NCBI GenBank assembly: GCA_037445775.1
Contig: JBBIJX010000070.1
Coordinates: 1 to 6,833, forward strand
Direction: 5' to 3'
Source: JBBUX01 sp037445775
GTDB taxonomy: Bacteria > Actinomycetota > Coriobacteriia > Anaerosomatales > PHET01
Length of the DNA: 6,833 bases
Shown here: piece after piece, positions 1 through 5,422 of the stretch
Position numbering within the stretch: position 1 is the first letter of the stretch
Layout: the number at the start of each line of letters is the position of its first letter
Program-made: the position numbers and the translations under genes
Notes under the pieces: generated by a model
Told to the model about the DNA's origin: nothing
The model's input: only the letters and a program-made list of their open reading frames with translations
The model's database searches: none

Positions 1-2
1 TC

Positions 3-659
3 GCGTCGTTCATCGTGTTCAGTCTCGTCGCGGGCCCCTCGCAGGCGCTCGCGATGGAGCGTGAGGACGGCACGTTGCTTCGGGCGAAGTGCGCTCCCCA
101 CGGCGTGACCGGGTACGTCGCCGGACAGCTCGTCCTGCACTCGATGAGTCTCGTGCCGATGCTCGCCGTGGTGATGGTTCCGAGCGCGATCGTGCTCGAT
201 GCGTTCGCCGGTCGAGGAGGTCTCGGTGGATGGCTAACGTTCGCGTGGGTGCTCGGTCTCGGACTCTTGGCCACACTCCCGCTCGGGATCATCATCGGCG
301 CCCTGGTTCCCAGTGCGCAGAAGGCGGTGACGTGGGGCCTGCTTCCGGTTGTCGTGGTCACCGGGATCTCGGGCATCTTCACCCCGATGAGCTCTCTCTG
401 GGGGTGGGTGCAGGTGCTCGGGCAGATCTTCCCGGTCTACTGGCTCGGCATCGGCCTTCGATCGGCGTTCCTGCCCGCCGAGGCGGCCGTCAACGAGATC
501 GGCGGCACGTGGCGCACGCTGGAGACCGTCGGCGTCCTTGGTGCTTGGGCGGTCGTCGGCGTCGTCATCGCTCCGGTCGTGCTGCGCAGGATGGCCCGGC
601 GCCAGTCGGGGGCCGCGGTGGCGGAGGCCCGCGACCAGGCGGCGCAGTGGGTGCGGTAG
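3..659 (+). CDS. ABC-2 type transporter permease, 3' part (5' end outside window)
   Basis: This is the C-terminal part of an integral membrane permease of the ABC-2 family, which works with a separate ATPase to export drugs, lipids, polysaccharides or similar substrates across the inner membrane. The frame is open back to base 3, so the GTG at 15 is probably internal. Seen in the translation: a polar segment EREDGTLLRAKCAP, typical of the cytoplasmic loop after the first helices in this family, followed by about five hydrophobic segments (around bases 135-210, 230-310, 325-390, 405-480 and 530-590). The protein ends in a short charged tail with RRMARRQ. About 218 codons are visible; full-length relatives are usually near 250, so only a short N-terminal piece is missing. 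The ATPase partner would be expected upstream, outside the window. The substrate cannot be told from sequence. Family confidence is high. Confidence 0.82.
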   Translation, partial: ASFIVFSLVAGPSQALAMEREDGTLLRAKCAPHGVTGYVAGQLVLHSMSLVPMLAVVMVPSAIVLDAFAGRGGLGGWLTFAWVLGLGLLATLPLGIIIGALVPSAQKAVTWGLLPVVVVTGISGIFTPMSSLWGWVQVLGQIFPVYWLGIGLRSAFLPAEAAVNEIGGTWRTLETVGVLGAWAVVGVVIAPVVLRRMARRQSGAAVAEARDQAAQWVR

Positions 660-662
660 AAT
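657..662 (+). promoter_or_regulatory. Candidate -10 element (TAGAAT) for the 699-1601 gene
   Basis: TAGAAT overlaps the stop codon of the upstream permease and lies 36 nt before the next start codon. No good -35 hexamer sits 16-18 bp upstream. The same hexamer, followed by a similar ATC/CGACGGC context, occurs before the isochorismatase-family gene at 2984. The downstream gene could instead be read through from the permease operon. Confidence 0.35.
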
Positions 663-698
663 CCGCGACGGCCACCGAACCCAGGAGGCAACCGACAC

Positions 699-1601
699 AT
701 GCGACCGAGCGACCTGCGCCGCTACATCAAGAACACCGAGAGAACCGTCATCCCGACGACGGTCGCCACCAGGGTCGGCGGGATGGGGATCCTTCGCAGA
801 TTGCCGCGATGGCTCCAGCGCTACATCGTCGACAGGGGCTCTCGCACCGACCCATACATGAGCTTCATCGTCGAGCCGTACGCGGTCTTCCTCGCGTTCG
901 AGGTCGTCGACACGGACGCCGCCGAGCGCCTGCTCCCGGCCGGCTACAGCCTGCAGCCATCGGCCATGTTCGAAGGCACCCCGAAGCGGCCCTGCGCGAT
1001 AGTCAGCGCCTTCACCGTGCACACCAACGTCTTCTGGGGCAGCCGCGTCGAGTTCTACCTCATCGCGCAGAACTGCGATACCGGCCTCCTGTCGTGGGTC
1101 ATCGAGGAGTACGAGAGCAACGCCCCGTCCCACGACCCAGGCAAGGGCTTCAGGCTACCCACCACGTCTCACTCGGTCGTCACCACGTCTTACCGCGGCG
1201 AGGTCATAGTGGACGTGGCGAGCGAGGAGACCGGCAACAGCCTAGCGCTCGTCGCGGACCTCACGAACGGCACTCTCGCCGACCTGGACCAGCGACTGTG
1301 GGTCGAGGGCAACCTCTCGGTGGACTACGGCGGGGAACTCCAGCAGGCCACGAAGCCGTTCAGCCTCATCTTCGATCCAGGCGAGATGGCCCGGGCGCTC
1401 AAGCTACCTTTCGACGACATCTCACTTTGCGCCAACACGTTCGGGGGCGGCATGCTCGATCCCCGGCCGTTCGAGGTCGCGGTCTTCCCCTATGCCCAGC
1501 ACTTCGTGACGACCACCTACCCGACGGGCAGTTCGATGCGCTCAGCCGAGGATCTTGAGCGGGCCGTCACGGAGATGAGCGAGAAGCTGCAGCGGGGGTG
1601 A
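699..1601 (+). CDS. Conserved protein, possible acetoacetate decarboxylase-like fold
   Basis: I do not firmly recognise this 300-residue soluble protein. It has an ATG start preceded by AGGAGG at 683-688, 10 nt upstream, so the start is well supported. No signal peptide or membrane helix is visible. The N-terminal 50 residues are basic (RRYIKNTER, RRLPRWLQR). From about residue 55 the pattern suggests beta strands: YAVFLAFEVVD, then AAERLLPAGYSLQPS, RVEFYLIAQN and a lysine in SHDPGKGFRLP near residue 149. The 'LLP.GY.L.P' segment followed by alternating strands is reminiscent of acetoacetate decarboxylase-like proteins, whose catalytic residue is a lysine forming a Schiff base. Whether this lysine is equivalent cannot be judged by eye. 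It follows the permease by 39 bp and may be co-transcribed. The coding call is strong; the fold is a weak inference. Confidence 0.78.
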   Translation: MRPSDLRRYIKNTERTVIPTTVATRVGGMGILRRLPRWLQRYIVDRGSRTDPYMSFIVEPYAVFLAFEVVDTDAAERLLPAGYSLQPSAMFEGTPKRPCAIVSAFTVHTNVFWGSRVEFYLIAQNCDTGLLSWVIEEYESNAPSHDPGKGFRLPTTSHSVVTTSYRGEVIVDVASEETGNSLALVADLTNGTLADLDQRLWVEGNLSVDYGGELQQATKPFSLIFDPGEMARALKLPFDDISLCANTFGGGMLDPRPFEVAVFPYAQHFVTTTYPTGSSMRSAEDLERAVTEMSEKLQRG

Positions 1602-1628
1602 CCGGGGTCGCGTCTGTCGGGGGGGACA

Positions 1629-1660
1629 CGCGCTCCTTGCGTAGCCCCGCGCAGAGCGCG
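1629..1660 (+). terminator. GC-rich hairpin, possible terminator of the 699-1601 gene
   Basis: CGCGCTC (1629-1635) pairs with GAGCGCG (1654-1660). Inside, TGCG (1638-1641) pairs with CGCA (1650-1653), giving 11 bp with a 2-nt bulge and an 8-nt loop. It lies 28 nt after the stop codon and just before the csp1 promoter. There is no T-tract, so termination activity is uncertain. Confidence 0.35.
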
Positions 1661-1663
1661 CGC

Positions 1664-1693
1664 TCGACAAGTGGCGCGGCGTTCGCTCATACT
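1664..1693 (+). promoter_or_regulatory. csp1 promoter (-35 TCGACA, 18 bp, -10 CATACT)
   Basis: TCGACA at 1664-1669 differs from the housekeeping TTGACA by one base. CATACT at 1688-1693 is 18 bp downstream and close to TATAAT. The predicted transcript start is near 1700, giving a leader of roughly 115 nt before csp1. Long leaders are a known feature of cold-shock mRNAs. Confidence 0.6.
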
Positions 1694-1697
1694 CCTA

Positions 1698-1799
1698 CGC
1701 GGAACCGGAAGGCGGTTCCGCGGGTTTGCGGCGTGGGATTCGCGTTGGCGATCCGGCAACGCGTTGAGCGCGCCGCTTTGTTATGCCCCACACGGGGGC
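1698..1799 (+). promoter_or_regulatory. Structured 5' leader of csp1 mRNA
   Basis: Three hairpins are visible. CGCGGAACC (1698-1706) pairs with GGTTCCGCG (1714-1722), 9 bp right at the predicted 5' end. CGCGTTG (1741-1747) pairs with CAACGCG (1757-1763). GCCCC (1785-1789) pairs with GGGGC (1795-1799) just before the ribosome binding region. CAACGCGTTG at 1757-1766 is itself palindromic, so the middle hairpin has an alternative pairing. A role in temperature-dependent translation or mRNA stability is inferred by analogy with cspA leaders; the pairing itself is seen directly. Confidence 0.4.
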
Positions 1800-1815
1800 G
1801 GAAAGTAGGGTTTGC

Positions 1816-2019
1816 ATGGCTACCGGTACCGTCAAGTGGTTCAACCCGGACAAGGGCTACGGCTTCATCGAGCGTGAGGATGGCGACGATCTGTTCGTTC
1901 ACTTCAGCGAGATCCAGTCGGAAGGCTTCAAGACGCTCGATGAGGGACAGGCTGTCGAGTTCGACGTAACGACTGGGCGCAACGGCAAGGAACAGGCGAG
2001 CAACGTCCGCAGGGTCTAG
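1816..2019 (+). CDS. csp: Cold-shock domain protein (first copy)
   Basis: A 67-residue CspA-family protein forming a single five-stranded OB-fold that binds single-stranded RNA and DNA as a chaperone in the cytoplasm. It covers the full usual length of the family. Diagnostic motifs are GTVKWFN at residues 4-10, RNP1 KGYGFI at 13-18 and RNP2 LFVHF at 26-30, with the expected aromatic residues W8, F9, Y15, F17, F27, H29 and F30. The start at the ATG giving MATGTVKWFN is chosen because all family members begin here; an ATG 33 bp upstream in frame would add an uncharacteristic extension. A purine run with GGAAAG and TAGGG lies 5-15 nt before the start. It has its own promoter, a long structured leader and a strong terminator hairpin, so it is monocistronic. 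It is identical to the second copy at 58 of 67 positions. Cold induction is not shown by sequence alone. Confidence 0.97.
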   Translation: MATGTVKWFNPDKGYGFIEREDGDDLFVHFSEIQSEGFKTLDEGQAVEFDVTTGRNGKEQASNVRRV

Positions 2020-2052
2020 GTGTCGGAGCCGCTTCGGCGCACACGAACACTG

Positions 2053-2082
2053 GAAGGGCGGTCCCGAAAGGGGCCGCCCTTC
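2053..2082 (+). terminator. csp1 terminator hairpin
   Basis: A 13-bp stem with one G-T wobble, GAAGGGCGGTCCC (2053-2065) with GGGGCCGCCCTTC (2070-2082), is closed by a GAAA tetraloop. It lies 33 nt after the csp1 stop. The following bases (GCGCGTCT) do not form a T-tract, so it may be a weak intrinsic terminator or a 3' stabilising hairpin. Confidence 0.72.
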
Positions 2083-2118
2083 GCGCGTCTGATCCCGGCC
2101 CCGCGACGGCGGGCCGGG

Positions 2119-2146
2119 TTGCCATTCGGATGGACGGTGGTACCGT
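2119..2146 (+). promoter_or_regulatory. Weak candidate promoter for the 2179 gene (TTGCCA, 16 bp, TACCGT)
   Basis: TTGCCA at 2119-2124 and TACCGT at 2141-2146, spaced by 16 bp, lie between the csp1 terminator and the next gene. The -35 is fair and the -10 poor. Some promoter is expected here because the preceding unit ends in a hairpin. Confidence 0.3.
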
Positions 2147-2178
2147 TCTAGGGAAACCACCACCTCACAGGAGGTCGC

Positions 2179-2535
2179 GTGCAGTACCAGTCCGACTACA
2201 TCCTGCGACTGATCGAGCAGATGGGAGCCCTCATCCGGCGCGCGCTTGAGCAGGTGGGCATCGGGTCCGCTGAGGAGCCCTATGAACTGCTTGAGCAGGC
2301 CGTCGGGCTCGCGCTCGACATGGATCCGTCCCTCGCTGCGCGGCTATCCCCCCAATCGCTGCGTTCGATCGTGGAGATGAGCACCCTCGATGACCGGGTT
2401 CTCGCGCTGCTGGCCGACGCGCTGGACGCGACCGCTGACATCAGCGAGCGTGAAGGGGCGCTAGCAGACGCCACGCTCAGGCGTGACCAGGCTGTCGCAG
2501 TGAGGTCTCTGCTCGATCCTCTCAGGGCGAACTGA
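2179..2535 (+). CDS. Small helical hypothetical protein (DUF6483-like, tentative)
   Basis: A 118-residue acidic, probably all-helical cytoplasmic protein with no signal peptide, membrane helix, cysteine pair or recognised catalytic motif. The GTG start is supported by AGGAGG at 2169-2174, only 4 nt upstream. The N-terminus DYILRLIEQMGALIRRAL is an amphipathic helix. It is followed by a leucine/alanine-rich region resembling one or two helical-repeat hairpins (residues 33-70 and 73-110), including YELLEQAVGLALDMDPSLA. This layout, opening with DYI.R.IEQ, recalls the DUF6483 family of unknown function; I offer that as a resemblance only. It stands alone after the csp1 unit and converges on the superoxide reductase gene, their stop codons 17 bp apart. 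No function can be assigned. Confidence 0.75.
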   Translation: MQYQSDYILRLIEQMGALIRRALEQVGIGSAEEPYELLEQAVGLALDMDPSLAARLSPQSLRSIVEMSTLDDRVLALLADALDATADISEREGALADATLRRDQAVAVRSLLDPLRAN

Positions 2536-2552
2536 GCGGGCAGCGGATAGGC

Positions 2553-2903
2553 TCAGGGCGCAACAGCCTCAGTCATCCAGACGCCATGCAGGTTACAGCT
2601 CTCCATCGCGGCAATCGTCGTGCCCGCGCCCACTGCGAGCACGCAGCAGATTTCCGGGGCGACAGCGACCGCCGAGAGGTCGAAGCGGGCCACCGGGACT
2701 CCTGCCGCGTGCACCGCGATCCACTCGATGAAATGGTCTGGCAGGTTGGGATGGGCCACCCAGTGCCCGACCTTCACGGTGACGCGCACCTGCTCTCCGT
2801 CGCGTTCGCAAGAGAGGTACGGCGTGTGTTTCCTCTCGAAGTCACCGGCGTTTTCGACGTCGGTGACGCGGTTGATCCCGGCGAGTATCGGGGCTTCGCT
2901 CAT
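2553..2903 (-). CDS. Superoxide reductase, neelaredoxin type (one-iron)
   Basis: A 116-residue cytoplasmic enzyme that reduces superoxide to hydrogen peroxide without releasing oxygen, typical of anaerobes. The mononuclear Fe(His)4Cys site can be read directly: H26 in ERKHTP, H51 and H57 in HPNLPDHFIEWI, and C103 and H106 in CNLHGVW. The N-terminal FeCys4 desulforedoxin domain of two-iron enzymes is absent, which gives the class II length. The start is the ATG at 2903-2901, preceded by AGAGAGGG at 2910-2917 with 6-nt spacing; a longer frame back to 3101 runs through the divergent promoter region and is not believed. The usual glutamate two residues before the first histidine is replaced by R24, with E23 one position further; K25 is kept. 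The gene diverges from an isochorismatase-family gene and converges on the 2179 gene. Electrons would come from rubredoxin or a similar donor, not visible here. Confidence 0.92.
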   Translation of the reverse strand: MSEAPILAGINRVTDVENAGDFERKHTPYLSCERDGEQVRVTVKVGHWVAHPNLPDHFIEWIAVHAAGVPVARFDLSAVAVAPEICCVLAVGAGTTIAAMESCNLHGVWMTEAVAP

Positions 2904-2935
2904 GAGGCACCCTCTCTGGTCGCTGGCGGTGTTCA

Positions 2936-2954
2936 GACCGGCCGTTCGCCGGTC
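2936..2954. promoter_or_regulatory. Perfect dyad between divergent genes, candidate operator
   Basis: GACCGGC, CGTTC spacer, GCCGGTC is a perfect 7-bp inverted repeat centred at 2945. It lies about 33 bp upstream of the superoxide reductase start and about 30 bp upstream of the opposite-strand -10 candidate. It could bind a dimeric regulator of either gene, or form a hairpin in the superoxide reductase leader. Confidence 0.35.
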
Positions 2955-2983
2955 GAGCAGTACATACCCTTCGCGCACATGGC

Positions 2984-2989
2984 TAGAAT
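2984..2989 (+). promoter_or_regulatory. Candidate -10 (TAGAAT) for the isochorismatase-family gene
   Basis: TAGAAT lies 59 bp before the GTG start at 3049. The -35 region is weak: TACATA at 2961-2966, 17 bp away, matches TTGACA at three of six positions. Confidence 0.4.
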
Positions 2990-3048
2990 CGACGGCAGCG
3001 ACGGTAAGCTCGTCCATGTCCGTCCGCGCGAAGTGAAGGGTAGAGCGT

Positions 3049-3639
3049 GTGATTCCCGCATCTTCCGTGCTTGAACGCGGCCAGGGTCTCCTCGTCGTCA
3101 TTGACGTGCAGGAGCGGCTCGCCGCCGCGATGCGTTATCGCGACCGGGTGGTGACACGCGCGTCGCTTCTGGTCCGTGCCGCTGAGATCGTCGGGCTGCC
3201 CGTCGTGGTGACCCGGCAGTACCCTCGGGGGCTCGGTGATCTCGACGAGTCTCTCGCAGGGACGATCGCTGACTGCGAGGGGACGGGCTGCAACGTCGAG
3301 CGTGTAGACAAGGTCGATTTCAACTGTTTCGGAGAGTCAGCTTTCACGCACGCGGTGTGCGTCACGGGGCGCAGACAGCTCGTACTGGTCGGGATGGAGA
3401 CCCACATCTGCGTCACGCAAACGGCGCTCGCAGGCCTCGCCGAGGGATTCGACGTGCACGTTGCCGCAGATGCGTGCTGCAGTCGCGACGACGAGTGCCA
3501 TGAGCTGGCCCTCATGCGACTCGCCGCTGCGGGCTCCGTGATCACGACCGCCGAATCGGCCGCCTATGAACTCGTGGGCCGAGCCGGCACCGACGAGTTC
3601 AAGGCGCTTCTGGCGGCGGTGAAGTCCGCAGGTCAGTGA
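3049..3639 (+). CDS. Isochorismatase-family cysteine hydrolase
   Basis: A 196-residue cytoplasmic enzyme of the cysteine hydrolase/isochorismatase-like alpha/beta fold. The catalytic triad is visible: D19 in VVIDVQERL, K88 in VDKVDFNCF and the nucleophile C121 in METHICVTQTAL. The family also shows the cis-peptide region GMETH before the cysteine. The RQYPRGLG segment at 56-63 and the ending DEF.ALL..VK resemble the ISOC1/ISOC2 (isochorismatase domain-containing) subgroup more than nicotinamidases or true isochorismatase EntB, so the substrate is unknown. The GTG start is supported by GAAGGG at 3035-3040. It faces the superoxide reductase gene across a 145-bp divergent region and is followed by the separate fhs promoter. 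There is no siderophore or nicotinamide gene nearby to suggest a pathway. Confidence 0.9.
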   Translation: MIPASSVLERGQGLLVVIDVQERLAAAMRYRDRVVTRASLLVRAAEIVGLPVVVTRQYPRGLGDLDESLAGTIADCEGTGCNVERVDKVDFNCFGESAFTHAVCVTGRRQLVLVGMETHICVTQTALAGLAEGFDVHVAADACCSRDDECHELALMRLAAAGSVITTAESAAYELVGRAGTDEFKALLAAVKSAGQ

Positions 3640-3644
3640 CGCCG

Positions 3645-3671
3645 TTCGCCACGCGATCCTCGTGCTACACT
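3645..3671 (+). promoter_or_regulatory. fhs-folD promoter (extended -10 TGC TACACT)
   Basis: TACACT at 3666-3671 is preceded by TG one base away, making an extended -10. The only -35 candidate is TTCGCC at 3645-3650, with a short 15-bp spacer, so the extended -10 probably carries the promoter. The predicted start near 3678 gives a leader of about 30 nt. The segment CTACACTGTGCGCG is almost repeated at the csp2 promoter. Confidence 0.5.
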
Positions 3672-3708
3672 GTGCGCGCTCGACCACCCGGGGAGGCGAT
3701 GGGCGTTC

Positions 3709-5403
3709 ATGCTCTCTGACATCGAGATCGCGCATCGGGCGACGCTTCGGCGCATCCGCGAGGTCGCTGAGGAGTGCGGGATCGAGTACGACGAGCTTGA
3801 GCCGTACGGCCCGCTCAAGGCGAAGGTCAACCTCTCGATACGGGATCGACTTCCTGAACGGGCCGATGCGCGGCTCATCGACGTCACGGCGATCACGCCG
3901 ACACCCCTCGGTGAGGGGAAGACGCTCACGACCGTCGGTCTGGGACAGGCGTTGCGCGCGAGCGGGCGCAGCGCGATCACCTGCATCCGCCAGCCGTCGT
4001 TGGGTCCGGTCTTCGGCATCAAAGGAGGTGCCGCAGGCGGCGGGTACTCGCAGGTCGTACCCATGGAGGACGTGAACCTCCACCTGACCGGCGACTTCCA
4101 CGCTGTCGGCGCTGCGCACAACCTCTGTGCGGCCTTCATCGACAACCATCTCTATCAAGGCAACGCCTTGGCCATCGACTCGTCAGCGATCACGTGGCGG
4201 CGTGTCGTCGACATCTCCGACCGCGCGCTGCGAGACGTCGTCATAGGTCTCGGCGGCCGGATCAACGGCGTCCCTCGCGAGAGCGGCTATGACATCACCA
4301 GCGCGAGCGAACTGATGGCGATCCTCGCGCTTGCGAACGACCTTGGAGACCTCCGGCGTCGGGTGGGCAACATCGTGGTGGCGACGATGCGCGACGGGCG
4401 TCCGATCACGGCCGAGGACCTTAAGGTCGCTGGCGCGATGACGGTGCTGCTCAAAGACGCCATCAAGCCCAACCTGCTCCAGAACCTCGAGGGCGGGCCG
4501 GTCCTGGTACACGCTGGTCCGTTCGCCAATATCGCTCACGGCAACAGCTCGGTGATCGCCGATCGTCTGGGGCTGCGGCTTGCCCAGTACACGGTTACGG
4601 AATCCGGATTCGGCGCTGATATGGGCTGCGAGAAGTTCGTCAACATCACGTGCCGGACGAGCGGGCTCGTGCCGCACTGCGCGGTGCTCGTGGCTACGGT
4701 GCGAGGTCTCAAAGCGCACTCCGGCCGCTTCGACATGCGACCCGGGATACCTCTCGATCCGGCGTTGACCGATGAAGACCTCGGCGCGCTCGAGGCGGGC
4801 CTGCCGAACCTGCGCAAGCATATCGACAACGTGCGCTCGTTCGGCATGCCTGTCGTGGTCGCGGTCAACACGTTCCCGTCGGACTCTGAGTCTGAGCGCG
4901 ATCTCGTCATCGCCGAGGCCTTGGCGGCGGGCGCGTTCGATGCGGTTGCGCACACCATGCACAGCGACGGCGGACGCGGTGGACTCGCGCTCGCGGACGC
5001 CGTCGCGCGCGCCTGCGAGGAGCCAAGCACGCTCACCTTCACGTATCCGGACGACGTGGATGTAGAGGCGAAGATCGAAGCGGTCGCCACGCGGTTGTAC
5101 GGCGCGGCTGGTGTGGAGTTCTCGCCGGCGGCGCGGCGGTCGATTCTCGCCTACGCGGGCATGGGTTACGGACGGCTTCCGGTTTGCATGGCGAAGACGC
5201 ATCTCTCGCTCACTGACGACGCCTCGAAGAAGGGCGCGCCCGAGGGCTGGATGCTTCACGTGAGAGACGTACGCCTGTCCGCGGGCGCGGGATTTCTCTA
5301 CGCGCTCTGCGGCGACATCATGACGATGCCGGGGCTGCCGGCGCGACCGGCGGGCGAGCGGATCGACATCGACACCGACGGCCGGATACGCGGTCTGTTC
5401 TGA
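3709..5403 (+). CDS. fhs: Formate-tetrahydrofolate ligase
   Basis: Cytoplasmic ATP-dependent enzyme that joins formate to tetrahydrofolate, giving 10-formyl-tetrahydrofolate, ADP and phosphate. It serves purine and formyl-Met-tRNA synthesis, and acetogenic carbon fixation where that pathway exists. At 564 residues it is full length for the family (about 556). The P-loop TPLGEGKT is at residues 65-72, the signature RQPSLGPVFG at 94-103 is followed by the glycine-rich IKGGAAGGGYSQVVPMEDVN segment, and HLTGDFHA is at 125-132. The usual REPSLGP has glutamine instead of glutamate at 95. The ATG start is supported by GGGGAGG at 3690-3696; a nearer ATG at 3699 is out of frame. folD follows after 19 bp with its own ribosome binding site, so the two form an operon making consecutive one-carbon steps. 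An fchA cyclohydrolase or other Wood-Ljungdahl genes are not seen in this window, so acetogenesis cannot be claimed. Confidence 0.98.
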   Translation: MLSDIEIAHRATLRRIREVAEECGIEYDELEPYGPLKAKVNLSIRDRLPERADARLIDVTAITPTPLGEGKTLTTVGLGQALRASGRSAITCIRQPSLGPVFGIKGGAAGGGYSQVVPMEDVNLHLTGDFHAVGAAHNLCAAFIDNHLYQGNALAIDSSAITWRRVVDISDRALRDVVIGLGGRINGVPRESGYDITSASELMAILALANDLGDLRRRVGNIVVATMRDGRPITAEDLKVAGAMTVLLKDAIKPNLLQNLEGGPVLVHAGPFANIAHGNSSVIADRLGLRLAQYTVTESGFGADMGCEKFVNITCRTSGLVPHCAVLVATVRGLKAHSGRFDMRPGIPLDPALTDEDLGALEAGLPNLRKHIDNVRSFGMPVVVAVNTFPSDSESERDLVIAEALAAGAFDAVAHTMHSDGGRGGLALADAVARACEEPSTLTFTYPDDVDVEAKIEAVATRLYGAAGVEFSPAARRSILAYAGMGYGRLPVCMAKTHLSLTDDASKKGAPEGWMLHVRDVRLSAGAGFLYALCGDIMTMPGLPARPAGERIDIDTDGRIRGLF

Positions 5404-5422
5404 GACGGAGGAGGCACGGCAC

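Noticed and set aside
89..1558. Long plus-strand open frame across the permease and the 300-residue gene
   Set aside because: Its product is arginine-rich low-complexity of the kind produced by out-of-frame reading of GC-rich genes, and it covers two better-supported genes.
1783..1815. Upstream in-frame ATG adding 11 residues to csp1
   Set aside because: The extension is unlike any cold-shock protein and falls in the structured leader; the ATG at 1816 matches the second copy.
2521..2560. 9-bp direct repeat CTCAGGGCG at 2521 and 2552 across the convergent stop codons
   Set aside because: Short, lies within the coding ends of two unrelated genes, and lacks mobile-element or terminator features; probably chance.
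2904..3101. N-terminal extension of the superoxide reductase frame to base 3101
   Set aside because: It overlaps the start of the divergent hydrolase gene, has no family similarity, and the ATG at 2903 has a good ribosome binding site and gives the normal length.
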